Assembly (NCBI GenBank): GCA_963921345.3
Contig: OZ001229.2
Span: forward strand, 186,001 to 250,000
Length of the DNA: 64,000 nucleotides
Direction of reading: 5' to 3'
Source: Hoeflea_A sp963921345
GTDB taxonomy: Bacteria; Pseudomonadota; Alphaproteobacteria; Rhizobiales; Rhizobiaceae
Both the position numbers and the translations under genes were made by a program. Below are positions 46,663 to 55,125 of this stretch, one piece after another; position 1 is the stretch's first letter, and each line of letters starts with the position of its first letter. The notes under the pieces were generated by a model that saw only the letters and a program-made list of their open reading frames with translations, was not told the DNA's origin and did no database searches.

Positions 46663-49600
46663 CGCTGACCTCCTTGTCGCTGACCTGATCGGTCGCGGTG
46701 TCGAACTGTGGCTAGAGGCAGGGCAACTGGCGTTTGACGCCCCAAACGGCGCCGTCGATACTATTCTCCGCGAACAGATGCGGGAATGCCGGACCACCCT
46801 GATGGCTGCAATCGGCGACGGCCGCCGCCTTGCGCCCGCGTCTTCTCAGGTAGAGGGCGCTTGGCTCCTGTACCGACTTGCCCCAGAGGATTCATCGCAT
46901 ATCCGTCGACTACCGCGTTTAGCCGTAGCCGGAGGACTGAGACCCGAACTGGTCGAGACTGCCCTGCGAACACTGATCGAGCGCCACGAGATCCTCAGAA
47001 CCGGATTTTGCGAGGTGGCCGGGCAGTTGGTTCAGGTGGTCTACGATGCTCCAACGGATAGCGCATGTCGTGTCTGCGCCGCGCCGGACCAGCCGGAAAA
47101 TTTCGATCTTCTGCGGGCACCGCTCTTTAGGGTATATGTCGAAAGCGGAAACACCGACCACAGCTTTCTGCATTTCGAGTTTCACCAGATCATATCGGAC
47201 GGCGCCAGCATCGCCCTGTTCCTGAGGGAGTTTGAGAGGCTGCTGCATCTCAGAAACCCTGAAGCCGAGGGACTGCACGTTCCTCCGGCCTACCAGTATC
47301 GCAACTGGACCGGCACGCAACGCCAATGGCTGGACAGCGTGTCCGGGCGGACAGCGATTACGGCTGCGGCGGACCGCCTGAGCGATCTGCCGCCCCCGGT
47401 CACCTGGCCAGCACCTGGCTCCGGTTTGCCGTGTGGCCAGCCAATCTCGTTGGACGCCGCGCAGAGCGCGATGCTGACAGACGCAGCCAAACTATGGGGG
47501 GTGACGCCTTTCGTACTCCTGCTCACGGCGTTCTCGCGCGCCCTGTATGTGGTGACCGAACAGAAGGAATTCGTAATCGGAGCGCCGGTGACCGGGCGCA
47601 TTAACGCCGAGCAGGAAACAGTTCTCGGCCGCTGCGTCAACATGATCCCAATCATCTTGCGCCAACAGAGTGCGAATCGGATCGGCACGCTGGTGCGCCA
47701 GGTTGCCGAGGCCAATCTTGCGGCGCGGCACCACGAGCGGGTGCCCTTCGAACGTCTTGTCGATGCGGTTTCCGCGCCGCGCCTGCCCGGACGCAATCCG
47801 CTTTTTCAGATAACCTTCGGGTTCTTACCCTCCGAACCGTTTCCTGACCTCCTGCTTGCCGGGAAGCCCGCCCGCTTCGCGCCGGTAGCCGGCACGCGCT
47901 TGGCACACGGATTTGATCTCGCTCTCGAGATCTGGCGCTCAGGCGAGGGCCTTGTCGGCCGGCTCAGTGGCGATTCCGGCCACATCGGCGAAGCAGAGCT
48001 TAGCAGGATTAAGGCCGTCTTGCTGAACGCACTATCTTCGATCCTGAGCTGCCGGTTGCAAGACAGGTGGGTGCAGGAAAGGACGCCTGCCGACGAGATC
48101 GCGCGCCGTATCCAGGCCGATCCATTGGTTGCCGATGTCCATGTCGGAGAAGTGTCCGGGGAGCAGACCGTCTGGGTCGCTTCGGAGTCCGCCATGCCCC
48201 CTGCCGCCCTGATCGACAGACTTGGCGCTGCGTTGAATGCTCAGCACGTCCGGCTGGTGCTGGTCGGGGCGATTCCGCGGAGGCACGACGGTACCGTCGA
48301 TATTACGCAGCTCGGAGCGGCCGTATGCACCGATCGCGCCCAGCTCGCCCGCTGGACACGCGTCCTACGAAAGGCCAGCGCCGCTCCGGCGCTCTCGATC
48401 GACTTGGTGCGCAGAGCGCCGGTACCGCGCCGTTTCCACATTTCCGATCTAGTAGACGAGCATCGTCGAAGCAAAGCACACGGTGTGTCCCCGCCCGTGC
48501 CGCGCAAATCGGTGCGACCGGCCTTTGCCTCGGGCGGTCGGCTGCCGTTGCCGGGGCCCGGTGACCCGAAAACCTTAGGCACGCTTCTTCGCTACGCCGC
48601 GGAACACAATACGGGCCAGACCATTCGATACGTCAAGCGGGATCGGCCGGATGTGGTCATTTCTGTGGGGGAACTATTCCGGCGAGCGGTGCAACTCGCT
48701 GGTGGTTTGCAGCGCAATGGCCTCCAGAAAGGACGACCAGCCCTGATCCTGCTGGATCGCGCCGAAGAGACCGTCGATGCGTTCTGGGGCTCGGTCCTTG
48801 TCGGCGGCTGTCCAATGATCCACAGCCCGAGCAGGTGCCTCTCCGATATCGTGTCAGTTGTCGCCGATTTATGGCAGCGCCTCGATGGACCGGTCATCAT
48901 CACGGGGCGCAATCGAGACACGCTGCAAGCGGCCATGCCCAAAGCACGGATCCTCGGCCTTGAAGATCTTGGAGCTAAGTCCAACAACCCGTTTGAGGAT
49001 CGCGCATCACCCGACGCACCGGCTCTTCTGACCGGCAGCTCCGGCACCTCCGGGCGTCAAAAGATCATCAGTCTAAGCCATAGTGCCCTGCTGGATCGCG
49101 CCAACGCTGCTGACTTTCTCTGTGGAAACACGCAACAGGATGTTTGCCTCGGGTGGCTGCCCTTTTCGCATGTGGGTGCGATCTCAGACTGGCATATTCG
49201 GTGCCTGCGCCTCGGCGCCGATATCATCCACGCCGAGACTCAGGACATCGCTGGCTCGATTTTGGATTGGATGGATCTCATTCATCGCTACCGCGTCACG
49301 CACAGCTGGGCGCCGAACTTCGCCTTCGGCCTGATCAGCGACGCCATCGAGGCCGGCGCGGACCCAGACTGGGATCTCCGGCACGTCAAGGGACTGATCA
49401 CCGGTGGCGAGGCTGTGATCCCATCGGTGATCAAGCGGTTCCTCGCAAGTTGCCGACCTTACGGCTTGTCGCCCGACAGCCTGCGTCCGGCATATGGCAT
49501 GGCCGAACTCTCATCCGGGATCACCTATGCGATGGGCACCCATGATGAACCTATTCGCTACCATGGAATTACGAAGTGCGGCCAGCTTTGCGAACCCGTC

Positions 49601-52600
49601 GGCTCGGCGCCGCTGCTGGCGACCGATGTCGGCACCATCATCCCCGGGCATCAGATGCGCATCGTCGACGACGCCGACCACGTGCTGGTCGAGGGTGAGG
49701 TCGGCCGACTTCATATCCGCGGCCTCGGCGCGGCCAGCGGCTATCTAGGAGATCCGGAGAAAACAAGCGCGGTTTTCGGTGAAGACGGCTGGGTGCGAAC
49801 CGGAGACCTCGGCGCAATCTGGGAAGGCCGGTTGGTCGTGACCGGCCGAGAGTCGGATACCATAATCGTTCGCGGATCCAACCTGCCCGCTCACGACATC
49901 GAGACCGCCGTGGAGGCCGTTCCTGGTGTCATTCCCTCTTATACTGCGGCTTTCCAGACAGCCTCAGAAGATGGAGGTGCACCCAAGCTGGTGGTTGTCT
50001 TCCATACAGAGCAGCGCGACGAAGCCAGTCTCGCGGACTTGATCCCACGCATCCGTACTAGCGTGTCGACCGCTCTCGGGATTACCGTCGATGTCCTGTT
50101 GCCGGTCGAGGCAGAGGACGTCCCGAAAACGGGCATTGGCAAGGTGCAACGCAAGGCACTTCACCATGCGTTCATAACAGGCCGCTTCGCGATGTTGTGC
50201 CGCCGGGTAGAAAGGATCACCGCTTCGGAGAATACGGTACCAGCATTTTTCTTTCAGCGCCACTGGTCGCCCTGCCCGGTCGGACAGGGTGCTCAGTTGC
50301 CCAATGGTCCTGTCCTTCTTGTGGTGGAAAACAAAAGCCTGGCCACAAGACTACGGGCACATCTTTCCGGTCAGGGCTTACAGACCACAATAGTGCTGCG
50401 AGAGGACGAGCAGCAAGCCGTCGCGGACCTTTTAGAAGAGACGCGGTTCAGCGACGTCATTGTCTGCAGCAGCAACGCCGACGCCCCCGACATACCCACC
50501 CGCCTCCTTGGGCTTTTGGCTGTTTTCGGCCGGATGGACCCTGAGCGTGTTCCGCGTCTGACGATGATGTCCCGCTTCGTGTTCGCGACCACAACGAAAG
50601 ATCCGGCCCGCCCGGTGGGTGCGGCACTCGCCGCGCTTGTGCGCTCGGCCCGCGCAGAACTGCCGGCGCTGCGCTCGGTTGTTCTCGATGTAGGTGACAG
50701 CGATCCCGCCCAGATGGCACATGCTGTGTCAGCAGAACTCTCGGCGCCGAAACGCGAGCCTGAAATTGCTTGGCGCGGTGGCCGCCGCTTCCGGCCGCGC
50801 TTGCGTGACGCTGGACTGGCGTCCCGATCACTCCGGCCCACTCAAGTCAACCCCGGAGATCTGGTCCTCCTCGTTGGTGGGCTCGGTGGGGTCGGTGCCC
50901 ATCTGGCGCGCCATCTGTTGCAGGACTGCGGCGCATGCCTACTTGTTGCCGGACGGTCGGACCCCGCGGAAGATCCGGTGCGTGCCAAGACGCTCCAATT
51001 GCTCCGGGATCTCGGGCCAATTGACTACATCCGTGCCGACATTGCAGACAAAGATGCGCTGGAGGTTGGGATTGTCGCAGCCGAGACCCGTCACAGCCGG
51101 CCGATCAGAGCAGTGTTCGATGCCTCGGGCGAGGCGCCTGGATGCGCCGCCTCCGCCCTCAATCCGGATACCATGCGCCGGCTCCTGGACCGTCGGGTAG
51201 CAGCCAGTCGAAACCTGCACGATCTCCTGACCGCGCGGTCCGGCCGAACCTTCGTGACGATCTCATCCGTCGCCGCGCTATTCGGCCAGGCCGAAGACGC
51301 GGCCTACGCAATGTTGGCGGCCTATCAGTATGCCTTTGCCGCGTGGCAGCGTCAGAACGGTCTGCCTCGCGCGCGATGCCTGGCCTGGACTCAATGGCGC
51401 GGCGTTGGGATGAGTTCCGAAATCCGCCATGCCGGTCTCGGCGGCGGGCTGATGTCGCTTTCAGAACAAAACGGCAACCTCGCGATAAGCGCGGCGATGG
51501 CGAATGACTGCGGCGATCTCGTCATTGGTCTCGATCCGGAACACCCCAGGATCGAGTGCATGCGGGATGACGCGAACGTGGCCAACCTCATCTTGTTGAC
51601 CCGGGGGGCTGGCGCTGATGTCGAGATCGCCGAGATGGTCCTGTCGGACAGGTGGGGCGCAACGATTCCGGTACAGTTGGGCAACGAAACATCAGCGGGC
51701 ACAACGGCCGGACGAGCTCCGGACACGCAGATAGAACGCGGACTTGCCGCTCTCTGGCGCGAGTTGCTTGTAACCGAACGGATTGACATCGCTTCGAATT
51801 TCTTTGTTCTCGGCGGTCATTCGCTGCTAGCGGCCCGGCTAGTGAGCCGTATCACCCGCGATCTGGGCGTAACACTTCCCCTTAGCGCTGTGTTTGAGAA
51901 CCAAACTCTCGGCGAACTGGCGCAGGTGATCGAAGCTAGTGCATCGGTTGCACCGCAAGCTGTTGTCGAAAAGTTCGCGCCCAACCTGCCCGTCCCGCTT
52001 GCGCCGGTGCAACACAGTCTCTGGCTGCAGTCCGTGATCAATTCGGAAGCTCCTGAGAACCTGATCCCGCTGGTGATCCCGATCACGGGGCGTCTTGATC
52101 CGGCACGATTGCGCCGAGCCATCGTCCGGCTTGCCGACCGGCACGACCCCTTGCGCACGAGTTTCAACATGGGCACGAACGGGCTGCCACAACAGACCAT
52201 CCATGCCCGGGTGGAAATTGTCGTCAACCACGTTCGCATTGAACGCGGTATGACACTTGATGCCTTGGTCACCGAGGCCGCCAAAGCCCGTTTCGATCTG
52301 GATCAGGCCCCATTGTTCCAAACCTGCCTCGTTCAGCTGCAGAATGGCGAGCACGTCCTGTTACTGACACTCCACCATCTGATCGCTGACGGTCAATCCC
52401 TGCCGATCCTGATGTCGGATCTCGCCGCGTTCTACACAGGGGCCGAGCCTCCGCCGCTTCCGGCGCGATATGTAGATGTTGCGGCCCAGCAGGCGGCACG
52501 GCCGGATACGAAGCGGGATGCGGACCTAGCTGCCTTCTGGCAGACCTCACTTGCCGGCGCAGCCGACAGACCCGTCTTTCGCCTCCCCGGCTACCGTGCG

Positions 52601-53269
52601 GCACCGGGACCGGGTACGGGTGCCGCGCTGTCCTTCGCAATCGCTCCGGTCAGGGCGGCTACGGTGCGCCGCGTCGCGGCGGCGATAAAGGCAACCCCTT
52701 TTATCGTTTTCCTCGCCTGTTTCGCACAGGCGCTCCGGGTGCTTTCGGGTGAGGAGGACATTGTTATCGGAACGGACGTCACGATCCGCAACGCGGAGGA
52801 AACGCAAGGGCTCGTCGGCTATTTTATCAACCAAGTGCCGTTGCGTCTGAACCTCGCCTGCACGACGGACCTCGACGACGTGCTCGAGCGTGCACGCGCA
52901 GTTACGCTGCAGGCGTATGACCACCGCGACTTGCCCTTCGACCGATTGGTGGAGATCGTTCGGACTCGCCGCGAAACCGGACGGATGCCGCTTCTTTCGG
53001 TAAAGATAGCACTTTTGGAGAAGATGCCGGCAGTTTTCGAGGCCGGCGCCGTCGCTTTCGGCGCGCCCGAAATCCGCGTCCATAGTGCACTCGTCGACGT
53101 CATGCTGTCGCTGAATTGGTCTGATGCTTCGGGCGCACCCAGGGCTGAGGCGATGATCAATTATGATGCTACCAGCTACGACCGCGCTTTGATGGAGAGG
53201 CTGCGCGCGGAATTTCTAGCCCAGCTCGAGACGCTCGATCCGTCCCGCTTGTTGCACCGGCGCGCGTAA
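46643..53269 (+). CDS. NRPS E with embedded ketoreductase: docking-C-A-KR-PCP-C
   Basis: 2208 aa. The GTG at 46643 is preferred over the ATG at 46613 because GAGGAG lies seven bases upstream. A TubC-like docking domain (1-60) is followed by C1 (about 70-450), whose HHxxxDG motif reads HQIISDG: the second, catalytic His is Gln182. The A domain (about 640-1170) has TGSSGTSGRQKIISLSH, AYGMAELSSG and TGIGKVQRKAL; its core-4 region, WLPFSHVGAISDW, lacks the Asp that anchors amino groups. A complete KR (about 1190-1590) has LVGGLGGVGAHLA and ISSVAALFG. The PCP has LGGHSLLAARL (Ser1727). C2 has an intact HHLIADG. This is the layout of modules that load a keto acid and reduce it to a hydroxy acid. 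Confidence 0.9.
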   Translation: MNSVSFSADLLVADLIGRGVELWLEAGQLAFDAPNGAVDTILREQMRECRTTLMAAIGDGRRLAPASSQVEGAWLLYRLAPEDSSHIRRLPRLAVAGGLRPELVETALRTLIERHEILRTGFCEVAGQLVQVVYDAPTDSACRVCAAPDQPENFDLLRAPLFRVYVESGNTDHSFLHFEFHQIISDGASIALFLREFERLLHLRNPEAEGLHVPPAYQYRNWTGTQRQWLDSVSGRTAITAAADRLSDLPPPVTWPAPGSGLPCGQPISLDAAQSAMLTDAAKLWGVTPFVLLLTAFSRALYVVTEQKEFVIGAPVTGRINAEQETVLGRCVNMIPIILRQQSANRIGTLVRQVAEANLAARHHERVPFERLVDAVSAPRLPGRNPLFQITFGFLPSEPFPDLLLAGKPARFAPVAGTRLAHGFDLALEIWRSGEGLVGRLSGDSGHIGEAELSRIKAVLLNALSSILSCRLQDRWVQERTPADEIARRIQADPLVADVHVGEVSGEQTVWVASESAMPPAALIDRLGAALNAQHVRLVLVGAIPRRHDGTVDITQLGAAVCTDRAQLARWTRVLRKASAAPALSIDLVRRAPVPRRFHISDLVDEHRRSKAHGVSPPVPRKSVRPAFASGGRLPLPGPGDPKTLGTLLRYAAEHNTGQTIRYVKRDRPDVVISVGELFRRAVQLAGGLQRNGLQKGRPALILLDRAEETVDAFWGSVLVGGCPMIHSPSRCLSDIVSVVADLWQRLDGPVIITGRNRDTLQAAMPKARILGLEDLGAKSNNPFEDRASPDAPALLTGSSGTSGRQKIISLSHSALLDRANAADFLCGNTQQDVCLGWLPFSHVGAISDWHIRCLRLGADIIHAETQDIAGSILDWMDLIHRYRVTHSWAPNFAFGLISDAIEAGADPDWDLRHVKGLITGGEAVIPSVIKRFLASCRPYGLSPDSLRPAYGMAELSSGITYAMGTHDEPIRYHGITKCGQLCEPVGSAPLLATDVGTIIPGHQMRIVDDADHVLVEGEVGRLHIRGLGAASGYLGDPEKTSAVFGEDGWVRTGDLGAIWEGRLVVTGRESDTIIVRGSNLPAHDIETAVEAVPGVIPSYTAAFQTASEDGGAPKLVVVFHTEQRDEASLADLIPRIRTSVSTALGITVDVLLPVEAEDVPKTGIGKVQRKALHHAFITGRFAMLCRRVERITASENTVPAFFFQRHWSPCPVGQGAQLPNGPVLLVVENKSLATRLRAHLSGQGLQTTIVLREDEQQAVADLLEETRFSDVIVCSSNADAPDIPTRLLGLLAVFGRMDPERVPRLTMMSRFVFATTTKDPARPVGAALAALVRSARAELPALRSVVLDVGDSDPAQMAHAVSAELSAPKREPEIAWRGGRRFRPRLRDAGLASRSLRPTQVNPGDLVLLVGGLGGVGAHLARHLLQDCGACLLVAGRSDPAEDPVRAKTLQLLRDLGPIDYIRADIADKDALEVGIVAAETRHSRPIRAVFDASGEAPGCAASALNPDTMRRLLDRRVAASRNLHDLLTARSGRTFVTISSVAALFGQAEDAAYAMLAAYQYAFAAWQRQNGLPRARCLAWTQWRGVGMSSEIRHAGLGGGLMSLSEQNGNLAISAAMANDCGDLVIGLDPEHPRIECMRDDANVANLILLTRGAGADVEIAEMVLSDRWGATIPVQLGNETSAGTTAGRAPDTQIERGLAALWRELLVTERIDIASNFFVLGGHSLLAARLVSRITRDLGVTLPLSAVFENQTLGELAQVIEASASVAPQAVVEKFAPNLPVPLAPVQHSLWLQSVINSEAPENLIPLVIPITGRLDPARLRRAIVRLADRHDPLRTSFNMGTNGLPQQTIHARVEIVVNHVRIERGMTLDALVTEAAKARFDLDQAPLFQTCLVQLQNGEHVLLLTLHHLIADGQSLPILMSDLAAFYTGAEPPPLPARYVDVAAQQAARPDTKRDADLAAFWQTSLAGAADRPVFRLPGYRAAPGPGTGAALSFAIAPVRAATVRRVAAAIKATPFIVFLACFAQALRVLSGEEDIVIGTDVTIRNAEETQGLVGYFINQVPLRLNLACTTDLDDVLERARAVTLQAYDHRDLPFDRLVEIVRTRRETGRMPLLSVKIALLEKMPAVFEAGAVAFGAPEIRVHSALVDVMLSLNWSDASGAPRAEAMINYDATSYDRALMERLRAEFLAQLETLDPSRLLHRRA

Positions 53270-53285
53270 ACCAAGGGAGACGCCC

Positions 53286-55079
53286 ATGACCCATACCCGT
53301 ATAGAAGACGCAGTGTTTGCGAAAGCCGCTCTCGAGCCGAACACCACTGCTATTTCCAGCACGAGCGAGCGGGTGAGTTACGACGCGCTCTGCCGTAGGG
53401 CCGAGCGCATCGCAAACGCCATTGGTAGACTCAGACGTGCGCGGGGTGCCATCGTTGCGATACACTTGGAACGCACTCCTGATCTGCCGATTAGCGTCAT
53501 CGCCACTCTTATGTCGGAGACTGCGTTCCTAATGCTGGATCCGTGTTGGTCCACGCGGCGCAAGCGGCACATTCTCAATGCTGCAGCCAACCCGCCAGTG
53601 GTCACGACGCGGACAGGCGCAGCGGATCCAGCGCTGGCCCATGCGTGCTGCATCATTATCGATGATCCGCTTAATCCCGTCGTTACTGACACCGGCCTGG
53701 TGGACACAGTCGAAACACTCCCAGAGGACCTTGCCTATGTCGTCTTCACCTCCGGGTCGACCGGGGAGCCGAAGGGCGCCATGAACGGATACGCGGCGCT
53801 GCAGAACCGGATCGCCTGGATGCAAGACCAGTTCCACCTGGGGCCGGAGGATCGCGTCCTGCACAAAACCCCGGTTGGCTTCGACGTTTCGATCTGGGAG
53901 CTGATCTGGCCCCTGACCGAAGGCGCCGAGATGGTGTTGGCTGCGCCTGGACACCACGCCGAATTTCCCCACCTGATCGAGACGATCAACGCACATGCCG
54001 TCACAGTCTGCCATTTCGTACCCTCCCTTTTGAGGCTGTTTCTGCTTACCTCCGGGGCTGACAGCTGCACCAGCCTGCGCGCCGTGATGTGCAGTGGCGA
54101 AGCCCTTTCCGGCAGCCTGCGAGATCAGTACTTCGACACGCTGGATGCGGAGTTGCATAATCTCTACGGCCCAGCCGAAGCTGCGATTGATGTCTCACAC
54201 TGGCAGTGTCATGTAACCGATTCGGAACCCTCTGTGCCCATTGGTCGGCCGATCTGGCAGACCCGGTTGCATATCGTTGATGCGAACCTGCACACCGTGT
54301 CGGACGGGCAAGAGGGCGAGCTCTGTATTGCCGGCACGGCGGTCGGATTAGGCTATCTTGGCCGCTCGGATCTGACCGACAAAAGCTTTGTCGAGATCCA
54401 GAGCGGCAACAGGAGGCGCGAGCGGGTCTATCGGACTGGCGATCTGGCCCGCCGCCGCCCGGATGGAGCGCTGGAGTTTCTGGGCCGCCTCGACCGCCAG
54501 ATCAAGCTCGCGGGGATCCGCGTCGAGCCTGGCGAGATCGAAGCGGCTCTGGAACGGCATGCCGATATCACCGCCTGCGCGGTACGGCCTCGCTTGAACG
54601 AATTTGGCGAGTCGGTTCTGGTGGCCTTCGTAGTCGCGCGCGCGCCGGTCGACCCCGGTAGTCTGAATGCCTTTCTAAACGAAACATTCGCCGGCCAGAT
54701 TCAGCCCTCAGTTTTTGTCAAGCTAGAAGCCTTTCCCCTCACAGCAAATGGCAAGCGCGACGATGCGGCCTTAGACCGGATCCCACTACCCTCCACACCG
54801 GCCTGGGCCACCCCGTCAACAACGGTGGATGACAAAGCCATTGGTGACGCCGATCTCGTCAACGTCCTGGCCAAGGCCTGGAGCGACATCTTGCAGACAG
54901 ATGCATTCGGAACCGATGACAATTTCTTCGATGTGGGCGGCCACTCCCTGTTGGTCGTCCAGATGCACCAACGGCTGCAACGGGATCTGGGGGTGCGCTT
55001 TCCGGTACTGTCGCTATTTGAGCACCCGACCGTCACCGCGCAGGCCCGATTCTTCGATACTTACGCCGCGGATCGATGA
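53286..55079 (+). CDS. NRPS F: stand-alone A-PCP, serine-type pocket
   Basis: A 597-aa two-domain NRPS with no C domain of its own. The A domain has VVFTSGSTGEPKGAM, the core-4 FDVSIWEL, YGPAEAAIDVS, GELCIAGTAVGLGYLG, YRTGDLARRRPDG and the Lys motif LTANGKRD. Reading specificity positions by eye gives D-V-W-H-M-S-L-I-D-K, close to published seryl codes, so serine is the best guess. The PCP has FDVGGHSLLVV with Ser554. NRPS E ends in an otherwise unpaired C domain 16 bases upstream, so E-C2 plus F probably form one split module. An ATG with GGGAGA nearby starts the gene. Confidence 0.9.
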   Translation: MTHTRIEDAVFAKAALEPNTTAISSTSERVSYDALCRRAERIANAIGRLRRARGAIVAIHLERTPDLPISVIATLMSETAFLMLDPCWSTRRKRHILNAAANPPVVTTRTGAADPALAHACCIIIDDPLNPVVTDTGLVDTVETLPEDLAYVVFTSGSTGEPKGAMNGYAALQNRIAWMQDQFHLGPEDRVLHKTPVGFDVSIWELIWPLTEGAEMVLAAPGHHAEFPHLIETINAHAVTVCHFVPSLLRLFLLTSGADSCTSLRAVMCSGEALSGSLRDQYFDTLDAELHNLYGPAEAAIDVSHWQCHVTDSEPSVPIGRPIWQTRLHIVDANLHTVSDGQEGELCIAGTAVGLGYLGRSDLTDKSFVEIQSGNRRRERVYRTGDLARRRPDGALEFLGRLDRQIKLAGIRVEPGEIEAALERHADITACAVRPRLNEFGESVLVAFVVARAPVDPGSLNAFLNETFAGQIQPSVFVKLEAFPLTANGKRDDAALDRIPLPSTPAWATPSTTVDDKAIGDADLVNVLAKAWSDILQTDAFGTDDNFFDVGGHSLLVVQMHQRLQRDLGVRFPVLSLFEHPTVTAQARFFDTYAADR

Positions 55080-55125
55080 GTGCCGCATCCATGACCCGTG
55101 GCTTTGCACTGTCTAGGAGGTTACT

